Position numbers and translations under genes: made by a program. A model generated the notes under the pieces. That model worked only from the letters and a program-made list of their open reading frames with translations. It did not search any database and was not told the origin of the DNA. A stretch of 33,866 bases of DNA, from NCBI GenBank assembly GCA_036897095.1, contig JAYMSP010001286.1, positions 1 to 33,866 on the forward strand, read 5' to 3'. Position 1 is the stretch's first letter; each line of letters opens with the position of its first letter. Source of the DNA: Plantago elongata (taxonomy: Eukaryota; Streptophyta; Magnoliopsida; Lamiales; Plantaginaceae). Positions 21,470-33,300 of this stretch are shown here, one piece after another.

Positions 21470-22784
21470 ATGATTAAACTGTTTGATTCTCACTGTCACC
21501 TTCAAGATTCAAAAATTTATCATCTGGCTCCTAAACTTATTCAGAAAGCAATTGATACTGGTGTTGTTCGTTTTGCTGTAAATGGGGTATCTGAAAAGGA
21601 CTGGCACTTAGTGAAGGAGATGGGTGAAAACTATCCTTGTGTAGTTCCAAATTTTGGCCTGCATCCCTGGTTTGTATTGGAAAGAACTCCTAATTGGCTG
21701 AATACACTGAAGGAGTTCCTTGCAGCTAATCCTTCTGCAGCAGTTGGAGAGATTGGTTTGGACAAAGGTTCCCAAGGGAAGAAGATAGATTTCACGGAGC
21801 AAGTTGAAGTTTTTCGCCAACAGCTTCAACTTGCTAAAGAGTTAAAAAGACCAGCATCTATACACTGTGTGCGTGCTTTTGGTGACCTTCTCGACATACT
21901 AAAATCATCAGGTCCATTTCCTGATGGTGTTATATTGCATTCTTATCTCGGTTCTGCTGAGATGGTTTCGGAATTCTCCAAGCTCGGGGCTTACTTTTCC
22001 TTTTCGGGATTTCTCATGGCAATGAAAGAAAGCAAGGCCAAAAATATGTTGAAGTCTGTTCCCCCTGAAAGGATTTTGTTGGAGACAGACGCACCAGACG
22101 CTAGACCAAAATTATCAAATCCAGATTCTCTCTTCTTGGTTGAAAAAGAAAATTCTGATGCAAAAGAGCTTACCTGGGATAACAAGTTGGTTGATGACAG
22201 TGAGACTTCACCACCACCTGAAGAAAACCTTAACCATCCTGCTAATATCCACCACGTGCTTGCTTATGTTGCTCATTTACTAGGGATGGAAGAAAAAGAA
22301 CTGGCTCGAATAAGCTATCAGAATGCAGTACGCCTTTTCTCTTATGAGGGTTCAAAGATACTGCAGGAAGGTAATAGTATATATTTTTTATAACTACTGA
22401 TGACTGATGAGAGGAGGTCAAAGTTAAACTAACGGGTCCTTATGAAACGTTAACTTATTAGGAGCAACTGCGTCTACCTAGGCAGTATATTTTCTGTATT
22501 AGTGGTCTGGATCTTAAGACCCATTTATTTTGTAAAGCAATATTTGTTACCACCAATTTTATTTTGATTACATTTTAAACATTATGTGTAAACAAATGAC
22601 AAATGATTAAGTTGCTTACAAAATCTTTAATTTTCACCTCTCCATGCCTCACATCAAGTAATTGGAAGTGATTTTAGGCGTTCAGAATGCTTCTGAGTTA
22701 TGTACTTTCATTTCTTGTTATTTTATCTTCTTCATTGGACGCGGATTGCTTATGACTTGTGGTTATTCTGCTACAGGGAAATAA
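21470..22784 (+). CDS. TatD-family metal-dependent hydrolase (putative DNase)
   Basis: Exon 1 is 21470-22370 and a tiny last exon is 22777-22784, giving 302 residues ending ..SKILQEGK. The start is the ATG of MIKLFDSHCH; the open frame extends upstream but without a better ATG. Metal-site residues of the TatD amidohydrolase fold are all visible: H8 and H10 in DSHCH, E94 in GEIGLD, H132 in SIHC, H157 in ILHSYLGS, and D207 in LLETDAPD. TatD proteins are TIM-barrel enzymes that use divalent metals to cleave DNA (3'-5' exonuclease or endonuclease reported) and are linked to DNA repair and apoptotic DNA breakdown; the plant enzyme's substrate is not shown here. If the intron is retained, the protein would end ..EGNSIYFL instead. 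No signal peptide is apparent, so a cytosolic or nuclear site is likely. Confidence 0.9.
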
Positions 22785-23310
22785 TGAAATCGTTGATCTT
22801 GAACTGCCAGGGGAGGCAGGCAGTACAACCAAATACTATCTCGTGTCTGTAAGTAACGCTAACAACTGATGCAACTAAATACTTTAATGTGTCACAGTGT
22901 AGTTTCATATTTTTGTAGTTTTATCCAAAATATACATTTTTCAACTATTTTTCATGAAATATTATAGTCACAGTTGCAAATAGCAATACCTTTGGAAGAA
23001 GCCTTTCATGACAGATTGTGGAACAGTCTGCACCAATGCCAACGCAAAACTGATCTTTGTCAAATTTGCTGAACCACCACTATTATGAAAGAGGAAGAAT
23101 GAGATAAAGTATTCTTATTAGCTTAAGGGAAGAATAAAGAACATAGTCTTGAATCTTGATCTTGCAGGTATTTGCAGAAGATTGCATCTTAACTCTTAAA
23201 TAAAGCGTGAACTCAGGATAATCCGGGATTGAATAATAAAGCTTGCTAGCTTTCAATTCCAATCTTGAAAAGTTATTTCTTGTGACATGACTGAATTATA
23301 TGTGGCTCTT
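22785..23310. other. TatD 3' region and spacer
   Basis: Probably TatD 3' UTR. A stretch at about 23055-23120 (TTTGTCAAATTTGCTGAACC and onward) recurs in diverged form at about 25528-25590, so part of it belongs to a local repeat. A strong donor-like TCT|GTAAGT lies at 22850. Confidence 0.35.
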
Positions 23311-23313
23311 ACA

Positions 23314-23403
23314 ATGAAGATCTCCATGAGCTCTCTTTCTGGAGTTGTTTTACTCTTGCTCCTGCTTTCTACGGATCATCTATCCCAGATCCATTTATCA
23401 TAA
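23314..23403 (+). pseudogene. Signal-peptide-like micro-ORF, copy 1
   Basis: A 29-codon frame starting MKISMSSLSGVVLLLLLLS has a charged start, a long hydrophobic core and a polar end, as in a secretory signal peptide. It is one of two local copies; the other is at 23839. About 80 bases downstream, after ATGTAG at 23475-23480, an open frame (VVVDLLRQAYSLYHC.., 23482-23622) could be a second exon, ending in HTKAEERYDII, which resembles the start of the repeat frame after copy 2. No clear donor joins the two. I do not recognise the family. It could be a decayed or very small secreted-peptide gene, or chance. Confidence 0.3.
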
Positions 23404-23838
23404 TCATTGTTTGTTTTTGTTATTGTCCGGTTATTTCTTATATTCTTATGTTATGTTCCTTTGTTTTGCTTGTGAGATGTAGGTTGTTGTTGATTTGCTT
23501 CGTCAAGCTTATTCACTTTATCATTGTATCTTAATTGATTATGTACACATCACATTGTATGATCACACTAAGGCAGAGGAAAGATATGACATCATTCAGT
23601 TGATTTTAACTTATATTTTATAACAAAAATTGTATCATTTCAATTTCTTTAATTTGGAAAAAATAATTATTAATTTCTAAAATATACACAGGAGTATCCC
23701 ATATGCAGATTCTAGTTTTATTTGCAAGATATAGGAGTAAAACAAGTCCTTTATGCAAAAATATGTTATATAAACACCAGGTGTCAAGAAATAAGTCAGA
23801 AGACTTGTAAGACAAAGCAGATGTATGTGTCTCTTACA

Positions 23839-23928
23839 ATGAATATCTCCTTGAGCTTTCTTTCTGGAGTTGTTTTATTCTTGCTCCTGCTTTTTACAGG
23901 TCGCCTATCCCAGTTCCATTTAACATGA
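23839..23928 (+). pseudogene. Signal-peptide-like micro-ORF, copy 2
   Basis: MNISLSFLSGVVLFLLLLF.. has the same 29-codon length, start and stop position as copy 1, with about ten substitutions and no indels. The surrounding DNA is also duplicated (about 23300-23600 against 23820-24160). Downstream, VVDLLPQANSLYTS is followed by a stop, then the 12-residue repeat frame beginning near 24149. This copy has a weak donor (ACAG|GTCGCC, 23897-23906). It is either a two-exon secreted peptide gene that has decayed, or a fragment of one. Confidence 0.3.
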
Positions 23929-24148
23929 TTATTTTTCATTTTTATTATTGTTCGGTTGTACTTGAGTCACATAGCTCTCCGCGCGATTAAATCTTTTGAA
24001 AAGAATGATGATTTATTGAGATTCTTATGTTATGTTCCTTTGTTTTGCTTGTGGCATGTTAGCATGTTGGTTGTTGATTTACTTCCTCAAGCTAATTCGT
24101 TGTATACATCGTAATTGATTATCATGAATACATCACACAAATGCTGAT

Positions 24149-24387
24149 GAAGGATATGATCATAACAATACGCTGAACAAGGTTGGAGAGGATGGGATAA
24201 CAATACGTTGAACGAGGCTGGTGAAGGATGCGATAACAATATGTTGAACAAGGCTGGTGAAGGATGCAATAACATTACGTTGAACATGGACAGGAAAGTA
24301 TATGATAACAGTATACTGAACAAGACTGGAAAAGGATACGATAATAATAAGTTTGAGTTCATAAATTTTGTTGGCATCCAATGGTGA
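24149..24387 (+). repeat. 36-bp tandem repeat encoding ~12-residue units
   Basis: Six degenerate units: 24149-24187, 24188-24222, 24223-24258, 24259-24294, 24295-24330 and 24331-24357. The consensus peptide is roughly EGYDNNTLNKAG. Units 3-6 read in one frame that continues to a stop at 24385-24387. Unit 2 is 35 nt, one base short, and breaks the frame joining unit 1 to the rest; unit 1 has an extra codon. The pattern is that of a once-coding repeat with a frameshift. Confidence 0.7.
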
Positions 24388-24582
24388 AGAAGAGAAAATT
24401 TTGCTTTTTCAATCTTCAATGCCTTATTCCTTGCATGTTCAAGGAGTTATCATTTGCATACGAGTGTCTGAGCCTCTGAGGGTTTGGGTTGTTTGAGGAC
24501 GTGTTATTGTTTAAGGTTATGTTGATGAATGATGATGAATACAACACGATCACAATTCACATTTCAATACACTTTAATTGAG

Positions 24583-25020
24583 TTGTGAAAAATTATATTT
24601 CATTCTTCCTGATTTCATGTTTTCGTAAGTATAAATTAATTTAAGAAAAATGTGTATAGAATAAAAGAGATGGTAATAAAATAAAAAATTAATTGAATAT
24701 GTAAAATTGATATTGAGACAGATGAGAAAGTATATAGAATTATGATTTTCGGAGTGGGTTCTTTCTTGTAGGGAAATACAAAATAGCCCCTCGGATGTTA
24801 TTTACATCTTCACCAAACGAAAAGGAGGGAAAATTCAAAAACCAGAACAATGGTAAGATTGGTGGTAAATCACCAATCACTCACTTTCGTCTTATCTTCA
24901 CTGTATGACTATAACTCAACAGTCCAGTCAATCATCACTAGTTAGCTACGTCAAAGGGCCATTCTCGAAACCCTAATTACCGTAGGAATTGCGATTTGTG
25001 GACCAAGCTTTTGGTTCCTT
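24583..25020 (+). repeat. Distal copy of the beta-galactosidase upstream region
   Basis: Two adjoining blocks recur downstream in the same order: 24583-24750 matches 25630-25798, and 24751-25020 matches 26953-27210 (shared strings include TTATTTACATCTTCACCAAA and TGTGGACCAAGCTTTTGGT). The second block lies directly upstream of the beta-galactosidase start, so this is an orphan duplicate of its promoter and leader. It does not lead into a coding exon; downstream sequence diverges after about 25025. Confidence 0.85.
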
Positions 25021-25629
25021 GTTTCTAAGAGTATTAGCACGCTCTGACATTCATAAGAATGATGACCATAACCCTAGTAAGCATGGCACCTGGTCCTCTT
25101 CAATTTTTCAAAACATTGGTAAAATGCACAGATTACCATATATTCTTTAAAATATGCACATATACATCTCATGTTTTTGAACAATATGTTCTTTAAAAAG
25201 AATGTTACTTATTTTAAAAGGTGAGTATATTACATTCATCATGTGTGCAAGTGAATTTTGTGTATAATTTAAAAGATATAGAGTATATTTGTGCAGTTTA
25301 GCCTAAAAACATTTATAGTTTAGACACTATCACACTTAATTCTCTCACACGATGCCTTTGAAGTTTGATGTAGGTTCCCAACTTACTTAGTAGTTAATCA
25401 TGTTTAATCATGTGTGTATAAGTTTGAACATGTGAGGATCCGTAAAACTGAACATGGTGTTAATTAAGTGACTTTTCATTGTCAGAAGCATCAATTACCT
25501 CTTCAGCAACGTACTCACCTTGTCAAATTTGATGAACCACCAATATTATGTAAGAGGAAAAACAATATATATAAAGTGGCCTTGTAAGGTGAAGTAAAAA
25601 AAAGAAAAGCAATTAGTCTTTATTTAACC
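25021..25629. other. Spacer between duplicated upstream blocks
   Basis: AT-rich with no gene seen. Around 25528-25590 it repeats, in diverged form, sequence from the TatD 3' region (about 23055-23120), so the local duplication may be larger than the two clear blocks. Confidence 0.4.
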
Positions 25630-25798
25630 GAATTATAAGAATTATATTTTATTCTTCCTGATTTTATATTTCTGTAAGTATATATTAATTTAAGAGAAAT
25701 GTAAATAAAATAAAAGAGATGGTGATAAAAATAGAAAATTAATTGAATATGTGAATTTGAAATAGAGACGAGAAAGTATATAGTGTTACGATTTCAAA

Positions 25799-26952
25799 AA
25801 TGTTAAGTGCACGATCGTTTTTTCTAAACATAGGACAAACTTTTTAATATTATAAATAATACCAAAACTATTGCAATTTACGAAATAGTTCAGTAATTTT
25901 AAAATGTTATTATTTCACCCCCCCCCCCCCCCCCCCCAAAAAAAAAGCATATAACAAGTTTACAAGTTTATCATCCGAACAAATAAATTGTAAAAATAAA
26001 ACACGAAGAACATTACCGGAGGTCCGATCACCGGAGATGGCCATCGGAGCTGCTCCGATCTTGGGCATATCGAAGCAACTCCGATCTACTCACTGCTCCG
26101 ATCTGAGCAACAGATCAGAGCGAATCTGCTTAGATCAGAGTAGTACTGCTTCGATCTAAGCAGCACAGCGAAGCATTTTCTGCACCGATCTGTTGCGATG
26201 ATTGGAGTAGAACTGCTTTGATATGCTGCTTATATTGGAGCAATTCTGCTCCGATTATCTTCTCATACCTTGCTCCGGTATGAGAAGATGGTCGGAGGTT
26301 CAACTCCAATCTGCAACGATCGAAGCTGAGTTTAGCATCAATTAATTGATGTACGAGTCTTCAATTGTTGTGTGAGCTGAGGTGAGCTGAGTTGAGCAGC
26401 CATCAAGTCCAACGAGATCCTCCAACTCCGAACTTGCAGGTTGCAGTCATAAATTACTGTACGTGCCGTCTGGCAGCCTTCAATGTTGCGAGACGAATCG
26501 TTCGGTAGCCTTAAAGGTTGTGAGACGAGTCGTTCCGCAACCTTCAAGGCTGCTTGACGATGAGCCTTGAAGGCGTTGCGAGACACAATTTTGTTTGTTT
26601 GTTTGTTTGTTTGTTTTTTAATTTTTTTAAGATATTCAATAAGATTTTAATTAATTTAAACAAACTATATAATTGAGTAATAAAAAAACTACAAATACCA
26701 AATTAAGATAATGAACAAAAATATAAATTTTATATTATTTACATAATATTACTATTGAATATACAACATTGATTTTTTTACGTTAATGTATCGTATTATA
26801 TACACGTTTACATATTTTAAAAAAAGATGTGATAATTTGAATTTTATATAAGAATTGGAATTAAATTTATATTTATATCAGTTAAAGGGTTTTTTATAAT
26901 GTATAAAAAATATAATGCGTTTAATAAAAATTGTGTCCAACAATCTCTTTCA
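25799..26952. mobile_element. ~1.15 kb insertion splitting the proximal upstream copy
   Basis: In the distal copy, the two duplicated blocks touch at 24750/24751. In the proximal copy they are separated by this segment, so it is best read as an insertion. It contains a C homopolymer of about 19-20 (25918-25937), an imperfect array of GCTCCGATCT-like words (26020-26260), a perfect 13-bp hairpin (26257-26289), three related units near 26472-26585 (GCAGCCTTCAA.. GAGACGA.TCGTTC) and a (GTTT)n run near 26590-26615, ending in very AT-rich DNA. I see no transposase or matching terminal repeats, so the element type is unknown. Confidence 0.5.
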
Positions 26953-27383
26953 GGAGTGGGTGTTACTTGTAGGGAAAGACAAAGTAGCATGTTATTTACA
27001 TCTTCACCAAACGAAAAGGCGGGAAAATCCAAAAACCAGAACAATGGTAAGATTGATAATCACCAATCACTCACTTTCTTCTTATCTTCACCGTATGACT
27101 GTATCTCAACAGTCAGTCAATCGTCACTAGTTCGCTACGACAAAGGACCATTCTCGGAACCCTAAATACCGTACGAATTGTGGTTTGTGGACCAAGCTTT
27201 TGGTCCCTTTCCCTCGTCAGCTTCGATAAACAAGTGATGCCAAAACAGTGTTCGTGTTGTCAATTTCACCGTGGATAGACCTCCAGAGAGAGGTATACTA
27301 TAAGTTAGGGTTAGTGTTTATGATTTCTGTTATCTGTTTGCTCAAATCATTTAATTGTGGTTTGTGGATTGCAATTGTATGTC
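26953..27383 (+). promoter_or_regulatory. Promoter and 5' leader region of the beta-galactosidase gene
   Basis: 26953-27210 is the proximal duplicate of 24751-25020. It contains pyrimidine-rich leader-like sequence and ends about 170 bases before the ATG. A possible leader intron donor (AGAG|GTATAC) is at 27293. No certain TATA box is seen. Confidence 0.45.
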
Positions 27384-30300
27384 ATGTTGTACGCAATTGT
27401 CTTAGCGATTTTACTTTTCGAAGGTGTGTGTTCTACCACTGTGACGTATGATAGCAAGGCACTGGTGATTGATGGGAAAAGGAGGATTCTGCAGTCAGGT
27501 TCTGTGCATTATCCTCGAGCTATGCCGGAGGTTAGCGTGGGGTTTCCGCGTTTGTTTGATTCATCATTGTGTTGGTTTACTGCGTTGAAGAACTTGCTAC
27601 TTAGTTAATTTTCCTTTTCCATGTGAGATTTGTAGGTATGGCCGGAGATCATTAATAATGCGAAAGAAGGGGGATTGGATGTGATAGAGACTTATGTGTT
27701 TTGGAACTACCATGAGCCTGTGAGAGGAGAGGTGAGATGCTATGTTAATTTGCAGTGATTGTGATTGTAAGTGGTTAGGATATGGAGTAGTAAGCAAATC
27801 TTGTTTGAATTTGCAGAACCCATGAGTTTAGTTGCGCACTTGCACTATGCAGTTTTGAAGTTTTTGTGACATGGTTTGTTTTCTTTCTTGAACCTGAGTC
27901 TCTTTGTGGTCTGAGAGCTGGCTGAGATATGTATAGCACTGCCAAGATCTCCCAAATTCTAAATGAATTGCTCTAGAAGGTGCTTATGCCATAGTTGGAG
28001 AACTATAGCTAAGATGAATACTCAGACACTTCAACTTATATTAGCTCATGTGCTTTCTCCTCTATGATCAAAACTTCATTGCTCTAGAAGGCGCTTATGC
28101 ATTAGTTGGAGAACTATAGCTAAGATGAATACTCAGACCCTTCAACTTGTATTAGCTCGTGGTCTTTTTCCTCTATGATCAAAACTTCAGTAATCATTAA
28201 GATTCATGTTATAGAAAGGAACCTGCAGAGACGTTGTAGGAATAACTTTTTATCTCAAACAGACTTATTTTTTTATGCTTCTCTAGAAAAGAGCTGCGGT
28301 TTTACATTGAAGCTTTCTTCCCTGTTTTAAAAAAATAAATATAAATATGGCTTATAACATTTTCCCTTATTCAACAATTGCAGTACTATTTTGGAGGCAG
28401 ATTTGACCTAGTCCGGTTCGTGAAGGAAGTGCATAATGCTGGCCTCTTTGTGCATTTGAGAATTGGCCCATATGCGTGTGCAGAATGGAATTATGGGTCT
28501 GTTCTTCTATCCAGACTTGTTTTGTATCGTAGTGCAGCATGTCATTTAAAAACAATGTTTATACCTTATGGGGCCATTATATTGTCAAGCGGAGATTAAT
28601 CATTTACGTATTTATTTTACAGGGGATTTCCGATGTGGTTACATTTCATTCCAGGGATACAATTCCGTACAACAAATGACATTTTCATGGTTCCTTTTAC
28701 CTTTCCTGCCTTTAACAAATCATACTTTCTTGACATATTAACTCATGTGAATAAGATCTCCTTTTAGTCATAACTTGCTATGGTCAATGCAGAATGAAAT
28801 GGAACGCTTTCTAGCGAAAATTGTTAATCTGATGAAGGATGAGAATCTCTTTGCTACCCAAGGAGGGCCAATTATTCTGGCCCAGGTAGATTCTTGTCAT
28901 TTACTAGCAACTTTAATATAAGATGATTAACAGACTTCCAAGAGGGGTTCATTCTTGCTGAATTCTGATAAAATTTCTCTTATGGTCTAATGTCACATTT
29001 TGGAATCTGGGAGGAACTTTAATTGACCTTTTGCTTGTTCAAAGTAATAAAAATTTCCTGAACAGTGAGTTTCATTATAAGAGAATAAATGCTCAGATTT
29101 TGGACTTGATCCTGCCGTGTAATTATTATCACCAGACAACCATAACTAAACGAGCATCATTCAACTGTGTTGAGCATCTGTAATTTCATTAGTGTTTATA
29201 GGTTATTGACTTGCAACTTCACTCGAAGTACTTTGACATCTCATTGCTTGCGGTACTGTGTTCGGCTCAATGGTTTCTTCCATACCTTTATGTGGTTGTT
29301 TTAATTGATATTGCAGGTGGAAAATGAATATGGAAATGTTGAAGGGTCTTATGGGGTAGGTGGGATGTTATATGTCAAATGGGCTGCAGAAACAGCAATC
29401 GGCCTAAATACCACTGTTCCTTGGGTGATGTGTGCGCAGGAAGATGCACCTGATCCAATTGTAAGCATGCATATTTCAAAGCTCATTGTTTCCCTACTAA
29501 AATCGTCCATGCAATGGATGGTTCACAATAATCTGCTACGTTACTAAGGTCAACGTATGCTTAGGCTCTGAAAATTAATATATGAAAATGGTCCTTTAGT
29601 TGGTTCAATTACTTAAAGATGAAATTTAATTTTGCAGATAAACACTTGCAATGGGTTTTACTGCGATCAATTCTCTCCAAATTCTCCTTCCAAGCCAAAA
29701 ATGTGGACAGAAAACTATGTTGGATGGTAAGATGAACAAATAATCTTAATATATGTGCTAAATAGATTCGACCTCTGTTGTTTATTAAGTTGTAAATAGT
29801 CCTAATTATAGTCCTTGTTCTTAGGTTTCTTGCATTTGGATATTCTGTTCCTTACCGACCAGTTGAAGACTTGGCATTTGCCGTTGCTCGGTTTTTCGAG
29901 CTAGGTGGTACTTACCAGAATTATTATATGGTGAGCTTTGAGTGAAATGGTGTATATGATAAACTGTGCTTGACTTTGTAAAGACAAGTATCTTTTGACT
30001 GATGAGCCGCTTCACATACATCTTACAGTATTTTGGTGGCACCAACTTTGGTAGGACAGCAGGAGGTCCTTTGATTGCAACAAGTTATGACTATGATGCT
30101 CCTTTAAATGAGTATGGTAATGTTTCTAATCTGTGAATTTCTCTGCTTCTTGTTGCAGTGTGCTGATTTGAGCCTTTTCTACTAAGTCTTTGCTTAGGAA
30201 TTGTGAGTTCCTAAAATGTATTTAGGCACGATATATCCTAACTAGCTGAATCCTTCAGAATACTTGTTAAATTATATCACTTGTCTACAGGCAAATATAC

Positions 30301-33300
30301 GTATCACAATTTGCATCTATATTGCAAACTTGGATACTCTCAGTCTATGAAAGGATGATTATGAGGTATTTGATGGCTGTGCCCCACAGACTAATCCAAC
30401 GGAGGGTCACTAAAATTTTGCATGAAGCTTTCTTATATGGATATTTGTCCATTTGTTTCTGTCATCTTATAAGACAAACCTTATGCAGGTTTTGTTCATC
30501 AACCAAAGTGGGGTCACCTCCGTGACCTTCACCTTGCTCTCAAACATTGTGAGGACCATTTGGTCAATGCAAATGCAACCCATTTGTCACTCGGCAATAA
30601 CCTTGAGGTATGTATGATATATACAATATAACTTGTCCCTGTTTCTTATGTAAAGAGCAATGACAATTTGAATCTAGGTCATCTAAAAATTAAAAAGTTA
30701 ACTCTTTGCAGCAACCTAGATGCAAGCATGTGGTCTCTATATCTTTTCTTCCTATCATTCTCCTCTTGAATAAAAGAAGGATATATTGTATCCTATGGGA
30801 TATAATTCGGAGGATGAAACAGTAGCCCATTTACGGTGTATGAACTATATGTTTCACCTTCAGCCTGGGAAAGCTTTGCCTAGTAGAATGTATAATCCAT
30901 TTCTCTCTTATCCTGAGCTTGAACTTCCTTCTTGATATTTATTTACACATAGTGTTTTAGAATCTTCTGAATACATTTTTGTTTGTTTGTGTGGAGAAGC
31001 AGTTTAGCTCACTTCCAGTCTCAAACTTTTCATTGGATCTTGGTCTATGATTATGGAAATTATCAATGGTTTAGACCTAGCATTATCCTTTGAACCCCTA
31101 ATGTGGGAAATTAAACCTTCATTGGATGTTGAATTTAACTGTCATTATTCCTGTAGGCCCATGTATACTACAAATCCTCCAAAGACTGTGCTGCCTTTCT
31201 TGCAAATTTTGGGAGCTCTTCAAATGCAGTCGTCAAGTTCAAAGGAAAGTCATACTTCCTTCCAGCTTGGTCTGTAAGCATTCTTCCAGACTGCGAGAAA
31301 GTTATATTCAACACAGCCAAGGTATAAATATATTTAACACAGCTAATAAATATATTCGGGTGGCATCCTTGAGTTTCATTATCTTATCAAGATTTTTATC
31401 CTCGACATGGTGTATAGGTTGTTTCTCAAAGATCTCCTGATAATGATTCTATAGAGAGGAGCATTACCATGCATGAGTCCTTGCTGTCACCATCTTCTTG
31501 GAGTTGGTACAAAGAAAACGTAGGCATATTAGGTAATAACTCATTTTCGGCCCCATCTCTACTGGAGCAGATAAACACAACTCAGGATACCAGTGATTTC
31601 CTCTGGTATACCACAAGGTAATTGTTGCTTTTATAATGTTTTTTTGAATCGTTTTGTTTGATTAAGATTTTCAGTTTGTGATTATGGGAAGTTACTGAAC
31701 AACTGCACACTTTTAATGTAGTTGGAATTTAAAGCACCACATTTGTTTAGTATATAGTATCAATATAAACAATGAGAAGTTTCTGCTGTTATTAAAGTTT
31801 TCGAAATCTTTACACATGTAAGATCCGAAGGGAAATTGAGGTTTCCTCCTTTAGAAGTCTAAGCAGAATCTCTTACCTGAATCCAATTGACCTCGTGATT
31901 GCGCATAGAATCATTAATGCGGAACCATAAAGAACCAAAGATATTAATGATTTTAACTGATTGGAATTATTTTTATCTTTGTATCAGTATAACTGTAGAT
32001 GAGAAAATGGAGGAAAATCAAACACATGAATTTGGATTGGTTATTGGGAGCTTGGGACATGCTGCTCTTGTCTTTGTAAACAAAAGACTAGTTGGTAAGC
32101 ATATATGCAGTAGAACCAGTACTAAGACCTTTTTTCAGTTTTGTTGTATAATGTCTAATTTTCTACACCAAGATAGTCAACTGCTGGGTTTCTTATTCTG
32201 TTTATTGTTCCACAATTTACTTTGTACTCATACCCCCTTTGCTTTTCTTTCCCTCCCTTTTCTTTGGGAGAGCACTTGGTAAGCATTTAACGTTAACTGC
32301 TAGGCCAATATGACCATGCAAGATTATAAGAATTTCTTCTATTGTACAATGGCTTCTCAAGAGTCTTCTCACGCTCAACATAATATCTGCAATGTAATTG
32401 AATTATGAGTAGTTAACAGACCAAATCATCATCAAGTGTACTAGTACTGTGAAAAGAAAAGAATACAGACATACATGCCATACAAAGTGAAGAAATCTTG
32501 GAAATATGAAAAGGAAGCACTTTTACTGTCTATTCCGAATTTACAAGCCGCTACTAGTGCCTCAATTTTTTGTGAAGTTTCACTTGTGTAGATGGTTGGG
32601 GATTACTTTCCTGTACTGAATGTTTTAACATTGAGATGTTGCCGAAGTTGATGACTTCTTTATTTTGGATGTTTGGAGGATTTGGTTATGGTAATCATGA
32701 TGATGCAAGCTTCATGCTGAGTGCCAAAGTTAATTTACACAGTGGAATCAACACACTAGATGTGCTGAGTATGATGATTGGTTTACAGGTAGGTCTTGCT
32801 GCATTATAAAAAGAATAGTTATTAAAGAGTATGCATTTTTCTTTCCTGCCTACATGCATTAGAAGCAATGTTAACACTTACATTTCATTCTAGTTTCTAC
32901 ATTGGCTCCAGACTCCAGCATATCCACGAGTCACAGAGAACACTCTGAATAAAACTGCTTTTCTCTGATCTAGCATAATTGTCTTTCATGCTAATCCAAG
33001 TGTTGAAAATGCATTCTTCTTCAGAATTATGGGCCATGGTTTGATGTCCAAGGTGCTGGATTATATTCTGTCATTCTGACTGATTTGACAAATTCAAAGA
33101 AAGATCTTTCTTCTGCCAAGTGGACTTATCAGGTAGTTGAGTGACTTGTTAGGTTTATTGGTTTTATAATCCATGATGTATATTGTTCTGGACCATGTCA
33201 TGCTTTACAGATTTGGATGTGAACCTACTTTCAAACACAAAAACACATTTGGTATTGTAACCTTTGGCAATATAGAACGCGTGGCTGAAAGGTAGCAGTC

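Noticed and set aside
24087-24419. - strand open frames with repeats such as LLHPSPALFNILLSHPSPA
   Set aside because: They are complements of the 36-bp tandem repeat. The + strand version pairs with a signal-like leader and is the likelier original coding sense, though neither is proven.
26338-26586. 82-codon - strand open frame in the insertion upstream of the beta-galactosidase
   Set aside because: It crosses the degenerate repeat units, has no family resemblance, and its length is easily due to chance in GC-richer DNA.
32695-32877. - strand open frame opposite beta-galactosidase exon 14
   Set aside because: The + strand exon continues the GH35 protein in phase; the antisense frame has no motif.
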